Shown here in pieces: positions 34,561 through 44,399 of a stretch of DNA of 64,000 bases (position 1 is its first letter; every line of letters begins with the position of its first letter). This DNA comes from Leuctra nigra (Eukaryota > Arthropoda > Insecta > Plecoptera > Leuctridae): positions 24,555,073 through 24,619,072 of the forward strand of contig OW203767.1 in the NCBI GenBank assembly GCA_934045905.1, read 5' to 3'. The notes under the pieces are model-generated. The model was given only the letters and a program-made list of their open reading frames with translations, was not told the DNA's origin and made no database searches. The translations under genes were made by a program, and so were the position numbers.

Positions 34561-36483
34561 ATGCAGAGGAGGAACCGTCATCTAGTGAGACTTCGAGATG
34601 AACCCCCCGGTGGTGGAGAGGAAGGAGGACAGCGATCTGGCGCTATATCCACGAATTTGTCTACGCGATCTGGCGCTATATCCACGAATTTGTCTTTTGG
34701 TGTTGCTGGCGTTGTGGATGTCGATGTTGAGGCTTCTCGCGAGTCCGACGTCGCCGACGTTCCACACGTCGATCCAGACAGGTGCGATTTCGATGCATAT
34801 CGGCTACTCAACCAGGAGTCCGATGCGTACCACGAGTCCGACGTCGCCGACGTTCCACACGTCGATCCAGACAGGTGCGATTTCGATGCATATCGGCTAC
34901 TCAACCAGGAGTCCGATGCGTACCACGAGTCCGACGTCGCCGACGTTCCACACGTCGATCAAGACATGTGCGATTTCGATGCATATCGGCTACTCAACCA
35001 GGAGTCCGATGCGTACCACGAGTCCGACGTCGCCGACGTTCCACACGTCGATCAGGACATGTGCGATTTCGATGCATATCGGCTACTCAACCAGGAGTCC
35101 GATGCGTACCACGAGTCCGACGTCGCCGACGTTCCACACGTCGATCCAGACAGGTGCGATTTCGATGCATATCGGCTACTCAACCAGGAGTCCGATGCGT
35201 ACCACGAGTCCGACGTCGCCGACGTTCCACACGTCGATCAAGACATGTGCGATTTCGATGCATATCGACTACTCAACCTGGAGTCCGATGCGTACCACGA
35301 GTCCGACGTCGCCGACGTTCCACACATCGATCAGGACATGTGCGATTTCGATGCATATCGGCTACTCAACCTGGAGTCCGATGCCTCCCACGAGTCTGCC
35401 GTCGCCGAAGTTCCACACGTCGATCCAGACAGGTGCGATTTCGATGCATATCGGCTACTCAACCAGGAGTCCGATGCGTACCACGAGTCTGACATCGCCG
35501 ATGTGCCACACGTCGATCAAGACAGGTGCGATTTCGATGCATATCGGCTACTCAACCAGGAGTCCGATGCGTACCACGAGTCTGACATCGCCGATGTGCC
35601 ACACGTCGATCAAGACAGGTGCGATTTCGATGCATATCGGCTACTCAACCACGGGTCCGAGGGCAGGGTCGTCTTCGATTCGCATCGTCCACTCAACCGT
35701 GCTTCCGATCATCGAGCTGAGGGCAGGTTCGACTCAGGACGCAGGGAGGATTCCGAGGAGGTTCCGCCACTCGTCATGGTCGTCTTACCGGAGGCAAGAA
35801 CCTTGGAGGATTCCGAGGAGGTTCCGCCACTCGACTTGGATTCACCGGTCGCCGGACCCAGCGGGGTTGTCAGGGTTACGCCACCAATGACCGAGTTGGG
35901 AGACTGGCTTGAAGAGATCTGGGAGGACACGGGAGACACGCTACCTGCACCAGCAGAGATCGAGATGAAGAGGCAGTTCATCAGAGAGGGAGCCTCAATT
36001 GACAGCGTATTTACTGTCCCAATACCCGATCTGGTCAGCGCAGCGACGAAGAACGCCTCAACGGAGTGCTCTCCAATACCTGATCTACTGGAATGTTCCG
36101 AAGAGGACCGAGAAGCCGCAAGAAGGACCTGGTATAAACAATGGGGCTTAACTTGGCCGGTCAAGGAAGATGCCGAGGAAGGCAGCAGGGCACCCGATAC
36201 TAGCTATGAGCTACAATATCAGCTACGACGCATCGCCCCATCCATGGCCCTGGGACCGTCGGCGTTACCTCAGCACCAGGTTCAAGAGTCGACCGTCTCT
36301 CGAGCCATCGATGCAAATCGGACGATCAGGGTGGGGACTGACGCTTCTTCCATCCCGACGTCTGAGGCGTCCGACGGAGGCTCCGAGGCGTCCACGCACG
36401 AGCCAGGCCGTCGACGTAAGCACGTGCCGAAGAAGCCACGTACCCGAGGTACGCTAATGCAATGTTGTTACTCATTGTTGTAG
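34561..36483 (+). CDS. Acidic protein with ten 31-residue tandem repeats (unknown function)
   Basis: A 640-codon frame with a true ATG. Residues 1-60 are basic then Gly-rich, with RSGAISTNLS duplicated. From residue 61 come ten copies of a 31-residue unit (core ESDVADVPHVD.DRCDFDAYRLL), one Cys each and strongly acidic, then a decayed eleventh copy (FDSHRPLN). Next is a duplicated EDSEEVPPL motif, a mixed region with DWLEEIWEDTGD and RRTWYKQWGLTWP, and a basic tail RRRKHVPKKPRTRG that could be a nuclear signal. Differences between units (caa/cag, cgg/cga, gac/gat, gtt/gtg, tcc/tct, gcg/gcc) are silent in this frame, which argues it is the translated one. It is far richer in GC than its surroundings. 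A splice acceptor ends at 34547 and the frame stays open through it, so a longer N-terminus is possible; a donor-like GAG/GTACGC at 36449 could skip the last residues. I recognise no family. Confidence 0.7.
   Translation: MQRRNRHLVRLRDEPPGGGEEGGQRSGAISTNLSTRSGAISTNLSFGVAGVVDVDVEASRESDVADVPHVDPDRCDFDAYRLLNQESDAYHESDVADVPHVDPDRCDFDAYRLLNQESDAYHESDVADVPHVDQDMCDFDAYRLLNQESDAYHESDVADVPHVDQDMCDFDAYRLLNQESDAYHESDVADVPHVDPDRCDFDAYRLLNQESDAYHESDVADVPHVDQDMCDFDAYRLLNLESDAYHESDVADVPHIDQDMCDFDAYRLLNLESDASHESAVAEVPHVDPDRCDFDAYRLLNQESDAYHESDIADVPHVDQDRCDFDAYRLLNQESDAYHESDIADVPHVDQDRCDFDAYRLLNHGSEGRVVFDSHRPLNRASDHRAEGRFDSGRREDSEEVPPLVMVVLPEARTLEDSEEVPPLDLDSPVAGPSGVVRVTPPMTELGDWLEEIWEDTGDTLPAPAEIEMKRQFIREGASIDSVFTVPIPDLVSAATKNASTECSPIPDLLECSEEDREAARRTWYKQWGLTWPVKEDAEEGSRAPDTSYELQYQLRRIAPSMALGPSALPQHQVQESTVSRAIDANRTIRVGTDASSIPTSEASDGGSEASTHEPGRRRKHVPKKPRTRGTLMQCCYSLL
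34741..35670 (+). repeat. 93-bp coding minisatellite, ten units
   Basis: Units start at 34741 and every 93 bp after that. By the two residues that vary most, the order is PDR, PDR, QDM(caa), QDM(cag), PDR, QDM(caa), QDM(cag), PDR, QDR, QDR. Units 2-4 and 5-7 therefore form a 279-bp higher-order duplication, and units 9 and 10 are a recent duplicate pair. Because 93 is a multiple of three and the unit has no stop in any plus frame, all three plus frames stay open. Confidence 0.95.
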
Positions 36484-36530
36484 AGCACGATTTACTTTAG
36501 TCCATTTTCACTTATCCTTGTGTATTCTTA

Positions 36531-38600
36531 TTGAGCGAGCGAAGCGAGCGACTCCATTTGGCTCTTTTAGCACGGACCTCTGTTTTTTTTTTTTGTTTTT
36601 TTTTTTGTTTTTGTTTTTGTATGCTAAAGGAAGCAATAGAAGTCGCACCGTTTCACCGATCGACCTGAAATTTTGCACACATGTAAAGACAACCTTCTCT
36701 GTTTGCAGACCCATTTTTTTTTTGAAATCCATCCATTGGTTCATTGTTAAAATAAGTATCTCCTGATAGCCTAAAAAATGAAAATGGTCTTCGAGAAATG
36801 TGATCAAACTCATATTTAGCATGGTCAGTAAGACCAACAATGTCACTTATTTTACAAATTTTCAGCCGAATCTGTCAAGAAAGTATGCACTTATTGACAT
36901 TTTTAATAGCTGTCAGAAATGAAACATTGAAAATGAATGTCTTTCCAATGCAACTGAATCTGATTTGCTTTAGGTACAAGAGTGTTTTGATGGTATGTAC
37001 ACTTTTTTTAGTGAAAAGCAGATATTTTTATGTTTATTGAGTTGATCAAATTTGAATAATTCAATTTGGATCATAGTTTCCAACAAATCATTTCGAGTTT
37101 TTAAGGACCTTGATTGTCTTTTCGTCAATTCGTAGTTCTGATGGCCGTGCCTCCGGTGTTTCTATTTGGCTGATTTTGCATCCAGGAGGGATTAGAAACA
37201 TAAGCTCACATTTCAATAATATCATTGAGTGGCGTTTGTTCTCTTCTAGCGTTCACACGTCATTCCAAATCTCTCCTGCATTTTGCTTCTTTTCGTTGAT
37301 AATTTTGGCAATTTGGTGTACTTTGTGAAGGTATTAGTAAAATTGAATCGCTTTTAAAGCATAGATATTAGGTATCTACAGTTTTTGTCCAGGGGATTGA
37401 TTATTTCAAATTATTTTCTTCTTGGAAACGTTGGATTTATTCCGTTTCTGAGCTTCTGTCTAGCCTGACATTTCCTTGAAGGTTGCTATTTTTTTTTTTT
37501 GAAAGTTTTGATTCATTCAGTTCAAAACATTACGTTGTCTTATTTTAATTGTGGAACGTTGGATTCATTCCGTTTCTAAACTAGGTAGTTACTATTTTAC
37601 CTGATCCGTTTTTTTGTGTGGAACTTTGATTCCTTTCGCTTATTAGTTGAAAGGTGTTTACTTTATTTTCATATTTGCGAAGTTTTGTTCAAGATTCATT
37701 TCGTAACATTACGACATTGAATACATTACGTCTTTGAGCACACATTTCGTGCATTTCAAACATTGTTGTACTTTAATTAGGTAGGTATACTCTACTTCTT
37801 ACTTTTTCATTACCTATCTTATCCCTATTTAAACATGCCGAAAAATGGAAAGACTTCTGCTAGAATGAAAGCCATAAAGGCGAAAAAGCGTCTGCGTGAA
37901 ATTGAAGATCAAGAAACTGACGAAGCTAAATCTAAAAGGTTGAAACAAAATGTCGTTAATAATAAAGCATCAAGGAGCAAAGAGACCCCCGACCAGACTG
38001 CTGCAAGGAGATACTCAAACAATCAACGCAATACCCGCTCTCGTGCAGCGGGTATTGCCGATTGACCGACCAACTAAAAACTTCGCATGGTAATTGGTAG
38101 CAACATTTAAGGTATTTTTGCCAATTTTCAGTCTAATTTGTAGTTATTTTCAAAAGTTTTTGTAATTTTAGGGACATTTTGTGTGTTGGCTGTCAAATTC
38201 ACGGCGACTTCGAATCTTCAGTTCAAGGCAAGGTAGTTAGAGCAGAAAGTTTCAAACGAAATGAAACTAATAATGACCGTTTAACAGATTGATCTGATAT
38301 TGTGTCCACAGTAATATCATATCATATGAGTGGTCCCAGGTATATTGTTTGAAGGATATCATGTGATTTTTGAAACTTAACAAGGAACCGTTCAATCAAA
38401 GGTTTAATCGATCGACTTAAAACTTAGCAAGGTTATTGGGACCAATATTTTTGGAAATTTTGGAGATATTTATACAAGTCTGTGACGAAATTCAAGAATT
38501 ATTGGCTTTTAATGACATTTTTGATAGACATAATTTCGGTTCGAGGTGTTGCGTGTATCCGTGCTCGCTCATCAACGCGTTACTCAGAGCGTTTTCCTAG
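36531..38600 (+). mobile_element. Large Helentron-like element (family 1) with ORF fragment
   Basis: The 5' end is TTGAGCGAGCGAAGCGAGCG. The 3' end is GCTCGCTCATCAACGCG, a stem-loop (AACGC...GCGTT), and CTAG at 38597-38600. Between them lie the usual family-1 5' block to about 37080, about 750 bp of unique leader, the ORF at 37835-38065, and the usual family-1 3' block from about 38060. This is what an internal deletion of an autonomous Helitron-type element would leave. Confidence 0.65.
37835..38065 (+). pseudogene. N-terminal fragment of a Helitron-type protein (probable)
   Basis: A 76-residue frame starting MPKNGKTSARMKAIKAKKRL. It is strongly basic and alpha-helical in look, and contains KETPDQTAARR followed by NNQRNTRSRA. 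Arthropod Helitron Rep/helicase proteins commonly open with Lys/Arg-rich repeats carrying ETPEQ.AARR-like motifs, so I read this as the start of such a protein. The frame runs straight into the conserved family-1 3' block and stops there; the Rep and helicase domains are absent. The family assignment rests on motif memory, not on an alignment. Confidence 0.5.
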
Positions 38601-40149
38601 TTTTGGGTTGGGGGGCTGTTACTGTCACGCAGCAAATTGATACTGCGCTATATATTTTTGGACTCCTTTCATAATCTCTTTTAAATTAATAACTTGACAG
38701 TGATGATGATAATGATGATAATCTGGGATGTTTATTTCTAGCTGAAAAGTTCTGCGATGGGGTCCAGCGCTATGTGTGTTGCCGCCCATGCAGGAAGACC
38801 ACCCAGTGAAGACTGGCGAATCTTGCAAGATCCTCTCCTATCACCAAGACTTGATAGTTTACAGCAATGACATGCGTTCGCAAGTCGATACATTGATTGT
38901 TTTATGTTTTAATAATGATAAATAAATTGTTTTCTACATGTTTCCGCAAAGCCGGATATATATTGAGATCCATTGTTGTTGTAATTTAGTCATTTATTCT
39001 GGTTGTTATAATATCTGTGTCGCGTTACTAGAGTACAAATATTTGTATCTGAACAGTAAGTACATCTTCTAACGCCTGTCAAAATATAGTTTATCGAGTT
39101 TTAATTGTGAGTAGTACGAACAGCTTATCCCCAAACGGGGGCAGCACCACTAGGATTTATATTTGATGTTGGGGAGCATAGGACACAGACGGCCGATTTT
39201 TACAAATTATTTTATTGTGAATAGAATAATGAAGGGAAACTGTTTTAAAACATATGTAGGATCCTCAATCTTTCCCGAATACCTATAAATGAATTTTTAC
39301 TGTCTTGGATAGTTTGAGGAACCTATTTTTAAAAAAGTTCCAAAAGTGGCCCACTGTGAACCATTACAGCCTCTCATAGCCCTCTCCTCAATCAGTCCTC
39401 TCGAAGTTCTTTTAATTTCTGTTGCGAACCATATTATTTCTCGGCAAATATTATCATTAACCTATTAGATTTTTATATTTCATTGCCAAATAGAGATTTC
39501 CTATATATTACCCCATCATTTAAACTTGCTTTGATGTTATTATGACAAATAGCAATAAAACAGCATGGCCCACTGTCCAAGTGGTTATAACATGGCCTCG
39601 ACTGTGCCCCACACTGTGTTTTATCACTCAATGCAGATGTGCAGAAGACTGCTATGAATATTTCATGATCATTAAGCCAATTATTTTCATACTTTATAAG
39701 ATGGAAAAAACTAGTATTTCAACAGACATTGAATTTCCTTTGCACTGCCGAAAACAGAATATTGTGCTAATATCATTTTAAAACAGCAGAGCACAAGCAT
39801 TTAGCCTAGCTGTACTTCGTTGTTGCTGCACTATAGTAACTAACGAAAAAATCCACGAAATTTTATACCTATAGTACGTATCTGAGAAAAGTCCCCCATG
39901 CTCCTCTACATAAAAACCTATTGAAAATTTTCCGTATTATGCAAAAATTAAATTATAAAAATTATCTAAATTCAAACTTCAGATTGCCTACATTTTTTTT
40001 ATTTTTTTATTTTGAAACCTTATTCAAAATGTCTAAGTTGAGGAGGTGAACAATAAAAGTAGTTAGTATGGTTTGTAGTAATGAATAGATTCGATCAAGG
40101 ATACGTATACAATCATTGTTTAGAGAAGGTAATTAAATTATATTGGACT
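38601..40149. other. No gene seen
   Basis: Only short frames (79 codons at 39542 is the longest). No transposon ends recognised. Confidence 0.5.
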
Positions 40150-40162
40150 TGGTAGTTTATTT

Positions 40163-40560
40163 TTATTGTAGTTTCTTTTTATTTGTGATTTCAAGCGTGG
40201 TGCAATCTCCTCGATCCAACAACGCAATTGATTTGTTTCCTGGTAATTTATCTCGGAATGTAATAAGAATGGCTTTCGCTTCTTCTCCGTTCTGATAAAG
40301 TATTATTAAGGCCGAGCGAACACCTCCAGCTTTATTGCTTCTCAGATCGAACAATGAAAAAGCAAACCCAGTTACAATCCAATGTTCTCGTGAAGTGAAG
40401 ATCTCGTACTCGGCGAGATCCACTGATCTCCATGTACTTCCACTTGGTTGCGTGGATTGCGTATTGTATCCACTGATCTCCATGTACTTCCACTTGGTTG
40501 CGTGGATTGCGTATTGTATCCCCTCAGCATTAGTCCCAGTGAAGCCGAAAATACATTTGA
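40163..40560 (-). CDS. Possible last exon of an unknown gene (uncertain)
   Basis: The minus strand is open from well upstream to a TAA at 40163-40165. The last 85 residues (SVDLAEYEIFTSREHWIVTG... to ...GDCTTLEITNKKKLQ) have the mixed composition of a real protein, and AATAAA motifs overlap and follow the stop. A CATTTTAG acceptor-like site lies at about 40579. The upstream part is disturbed by a 50-bp tandem duplication (40418-40517) that shifts the frame, so the reading is either broken or the duplication is tolerated. No domain is recognised; it could be chance. Confidence 0.25.
40418..40517. repeat. 50-bp tandem duplication
   Basis: Two identical 50-bp units starting atccactgatctccatgtac, at 40418-40467 and 40468-40517. 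Identity suggests a recent event. Confidence 0.9.
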
Positions 40561-40664
40561 AAAATGTTCCTAAAATGTTCCTTTTCAAGGTCATTAATTG
40601 ATTACAGCCTTTTACACGAACTGAATCATTTATAAAATCACTTTGAATCAACTGAATTATTACA

Positions 40665-41161
40665 CTAGGAAAACGCTCAGTGTAACGCGTTGATGAGCGA
40701 GCACGGGTATGTACAAAATCTCCAACCGGAAATGAGTATCGAACGCACAGAAAACATAAATATCCATATTGAATTGAAAAAGGATCCACTCAGTCAACAT
40801 AAATGTATCTGATTTTCATTGAAACATGAAAATAGCATCTTAATACTGTGGTTCCTAAAGCAAATCAGTTCCATGTGGCAGTGGAAAAACAGTTATTTCG
40901 ATACTTCATCTCTCACAGTTATTAAAAATGTCAATAAGTGCAAAATAAGAGATATTGTTGGTCTTAATAACCATGCAAAATATGAGTTTGATCAGCATTA
41001 TCGAAGACCATTTTCATTTTTGTATCGAAATAACTGTTTTTTCACTGCCACATGGAGCTGATTTGCTTTAGGAAGCACAGTGTGTAGATGCTATTTTCAT
41101 GTTTCAATGAAAATCATATACGTTTATGTTGACTGAGTGGATCCTTTTTCAATTCAACATA
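40665..41161 (-). mobile_element. Family-1 copy turned into a foldback
   Basis: CTAG at 40668-40665 and the usual stem-loop on the minus strand. From about 40770 to 40910 the element sequence is present, and 41021-41161 is its inverse (ggatccactcagtcaacata at one side, tatgttgactgagtggatcc at the other), so the element carries two copies of its internal part head to head. Confidence 0.65.
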
Positions 41162-41440
41162 GGAAGTTTAATATCCATTTTCTAGGAACATTTTTGAGCA
41201 AGCAATTTTAAGAATTAATACTTGAAATAAAAAATGTTTTATTCTTCATATTTTCATGAAATAATATATGAAAAATAAATATTACCTTTAAATAATATGT
41301 CTTAAAATATGTTCTCAATAGTATTCCCAGAAAATGTGTATCAAAACTATAACTCCCAAAAGTTGAATAGTGGAGTAAATAATGGGTCTTAAAATATATG
41401 TCCGTATTTTGGGAAAATTTGACGCAGCCGTCAGTTTCTA
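41162..41440 (-). repeat. Relative of the inverted-repeat element at 58549
   Basis: Shares with 58818-58945 the blocks ctcaatagtattcccagaaa, atgtgtatcaaaactataac and gtggagtaaataatgggtct. The left arm is mostly lost. Confidence 0.5.
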
Positions 41441-41972
41441 TAGCGGTTCCCAAGACTCTTAATATTATGTGTTTATACAATACACTGCCTTGAGGTCAGA
41501 GGTCCATTTGACCTTTTTCCGTTTTCGAAAATATACTCGTTTCATTCAAATTTTGAATTAAGATTCCTTGATGACTTTCCACAATAATTTTGTTCCAATA
41601 ATAACAATAATAATCCTAGATATCCATACTTTCAATATTTATCGATTTTGATCATTCTGTAACTAGAAAAAGTTCCATATTGTGAACAGTTTAATTAATC
41701 AGATGTCAGAATGAACCAGTATAATTCAAACAAGCATCAAAACCAAGTTTCAGTGGCTACTAAAAAATGAGACATTTCGTTACATTCCCTCTTAAAAAAA
41801 CAGCTTTAAAAAATAATCCATTGTATCGTGACAGAAAAATAGCCATATTTCCCACAAAAAGTCAACCGAACATACTTTTCTTTTTATCATCTTTCAAACA
41901 CTTTTCCCCATTCACCCTTTTCTCCCTCCTTATCGAATATATATGAAAATATCTGAAATACTTCCCAGCTGC

Positions 41973-42100
41973 CACGTGGTTTCCCCCCAACCTTTTAGCG
42001 CGGTCGACCTCCCCCCCTCCCCCTCCACGTGGTGACCTCCCCCCCTCCACGTGGTGACGACCTCCCCCTGCACGTGCACGTCATCACGTGGTCCCACGTG
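41973..42100. repeat. CACGTG-rich minisatellite
   Basis: Six CACGTG palindromes at 41973, 42026, 42048, 42071, 42085 and 42095, mostly within units of about 22 bp of the form ctccccccctccacgtggtg. The block is GC-rich in AT-rich surroundings. Confidence 0.85.
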
Positions 42101-42563
42101 TCGAGACCACGCTCCAGAAGACATGTGACAAGACAATTACAAGATAATAATGATCTACATAGTCCCCTGGTAAGAGGGTCCTTGTTTGTGCGTGCAAGTG
42201 TGAGGATAAGGAGGATGAGAAGTTAGGGGGAAGTTGCCCGAGGAGTTGTAACTGCTAAGAGACATCAGCGGTAACTTCTTGGAAAGGTCCTGACGTAGGG
42301 AAAGTTACGTTAGTAACGAAGTTTTTACAATGGGATGCTGAAAGTCACAAAAGCTATTTTCATAGACGACATTGTGACATTTTTATATGCTCTTCTTTCT
42401 TATAAATAAATGTTATATGAAGAATAAAAATAACAACTGAATTAAATATTTTACTAAGTGACGGGATTCAATTGGTGTGGTTTTAACTAACTGTATAACA
42501 GACTATTAAAATAATCATTCCGTGAATATTGTTACCATGACAACATATTAAAATCTACTTATT

Positions 42564-43519
42564 AAAGCGAGCGTCTCCACTTGAAACTTATGGCTCGAAT
42601 CTCTTTTTTGTCTGTCTGTCTGTCTGTCGTCTGTGAATTTGTCATCTACTGCCAAACGAAGTAACGGATCAGGCCATTTTTTTCTCAAAACTTATATTAC
42701 TATTCTGGTTGATGTCATAATGATTTTCAGCTAGATCGGTCCATTAATTTCATCGGAAACTTGATTTGTAGTATGTACTTAGCTTGGCAATGTGAAAGAA
42801 ACTACTCTATGTGCAAATTGAACTGGAATCGTTTGATTAATCAATCATCACCAAATTTTGCACGGTCATTGAGACCATCATTATAAGTATTTTTTGACAA
42901 ATCTGTTATGAACTTCAAGAGTTAATTGCCACTTGACTGACATTTTTATGCATGATTTGATATGTCAAAATGTAGGGTCGTGGAAAAATGTGTCGATCAT
43001 CCCTACGCTTATACCATCCCGCCATTCAACGGAGCGCTGGTATACCACTGTACGATCTCCGTTGTATGGCGGTAGGGTATAAGCGTAGGGATGATCGAGA
43101 TATTTTTCCAAAGCTGTACCTAACACTTTTTTATCACTGCTACTTTGATGAATGAGTTCAATAGGCCATTTAAGAAAGTCAGTGCGCATGCGATAAAGCC
43201 TGACAGGTCCACAGCTGTCTAGTGTGTAGTGACTAGTGTCCATTTGGTCTAGGATGGTTTGGTCTGTCATAAATGTACATGTGTTCGAGAAGGCTGTGGG
43301 TGGGGTGACGTCACGCCAAGTCGTTTGAAGTGCGCACTGCGCATGCGTTAATGCCTGAAAAGATAAGTACCCCACCTCACTAACAGATGTCTCTTTACTT
43401 TCTTAAAGGGCCTAATATCTTCAAAGAGGTTCTCAAGGTCTGTAGAGGAACAGATTTCAAACTAATTCGCATTCAATGAAAGCTCGCTTATAAACGCGTT
43501 ACATAAAGCGATTTCCTAG
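42564..43519 (+). mobile_element. Family-1 copy, subfamily with CTTGAAACTTATGGCTCG
   Basis: 5' AAGCGAGCGTCTCCACTTGAAA, a (gtct)n run, and 3' GCTCGCTTATAAACGCG, stem-loop and CTAG at 43516-43519. An inverted-repeat insertion occupies 42976-43112. The 136-codon minus frame (42965-43375) overlaps this insertion and has no motif. Confidence 0.65.
42976..43112. mobile_element. Inverted-repeat MITE in a family-1 copy
   Basis: GGAAAAATGTGTCGATCATC is inverted as GATGATCGAGATATTTTTCC, and the stem continues through CCTACGCTTATACC and CGGAG; the loop is about 25 bp. Confidence 0.7.
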
Positions 43520-44030
43520 TAATTAATATAAGCCTTAGTAAAATAACGGTTAGAACTTGTTCATGGAAGCATGCACAGAGAAGTAAACCTAATTTTCCCT
43601 GAAATTCTAGGAAATTTTCTTAAAGTTTCCTTTGAAACTAATTATCTAAATTTAATTAGCACTTCATCTTAGCTGTTGAAAACATTTTGTTAAAATCATG
43701 GCCGCTACACTAGTTTTATGGAAATGGTTTAGAGATAACCTCTTGGCATGACCGCGCATTTCAAAAAGCTATTGTTGGTGTTGGCACATCACTTTTCAAT
43801 CTATGTTCCCCAACTTTCACTTTCATCTCCTGGAGCACATGTGTTCGCATCCCGGCGCTTCGAAACTTTCCCCAGAGGTCTTGTGGAAACCTCAAATTCA
43901 TATTTGCTGCGAAAAGTTTACGAAAGGTTAGAAGTTTCAACTCACGAACTGTTGAAGAGTTCAATGGCTTCATACTTGTTAGGAGACTTTACTGTTTCTT
44001 CATTTTAGATTAAGCCTTGATTAAGAATGC

Positions 44031-44290
44031 GCCCCGGTAGCTTAATGGTTAAAGCATAGGGCCGGAAACCCGAAGGATCTGGGTTAGATTCCCAGTCGGG
44101 GTGCGCGATTTATTTCGCAGGTTCCCTCTTAAACACCATCCCTAAGTGAGAGATTCACTAAAATTCCCATCACTGACAAAATAACACCGGTGACAAATAA
44201 TAAACTGCACAATTTAACGAATTTGTAACCGATACAATTAATTAAGATTTGTAATAAGTTGTCAACTGAAGGTGGGCATTCAAAGTTTTG
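44031..44290 (+). mobile_element. tRNA-derived SINE
   Basis: The head (44031-44103) folds as a tRNA: acceptor GCCCCGG/TCGGGGT, D arm GCTT/AAGC, T arm CTGGG/CCCAG with loop TTAGATT. Boxes A (TAGCTTAATGGTTAAAGC) and B (GGGTTAGATTCCC) are present. Position 33 is C rather than T, an anticodon-stem pair is broken, and the T loop lacks TTC, so it is not a functional tRNA. The tail length is a guess. Confidence 0.55.
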
Positions 44291-44332
44291 AGATTCGATT
44301 TATAATGAGATGAAGGAATGTGTTTTATGATC

Positions 44333-44384
44333 GGGGCTAGAAACCGGGACCTCTCTCTTGCCGGGTTCGAGCCCCGATTTTGCC
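44333..44384. repeat. 18-bp-stem hairpin with a B-box
   Basis: ATCGGGGCTAGAAACCGG pairs with CCGGGTTCGAGCCCCGAT across a 16-base loop, with two mismatches. The right arm contains GGTTCGAGCCC, a pol III B-box, so it may be a tRNA-like remnant. Confidence 0.55.
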
Positions 44385-44399
44385 AGATATTTCTCACAT

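Noticed and set aside
34741..35670. CRISPR-like array
   Set aside because: The repeats are contiguous with no spacers, encode protein, and the DNA is from an animal.
34598..35890. 430-codon and 236-codon frames across the 93-bp repeats
   Set aside because: They are open only because the unit is a multiple of three and lacks stops; silent changes between units favour the 640-codon frame.
42965..43375. 136-codon minus-strand frame as a gene
   Set aside because: It runs through an inverted-repeat MITE inside a family-1 transposon and shows no motif.
44031..44103. Functional tRNA gene (apparent GGA anticodon)
   Set aside because: Position 33 is not T, an anticodon-stem pair is broken, the T loop lacks TTC, and there is no long variable arm as serine tRNA would need.
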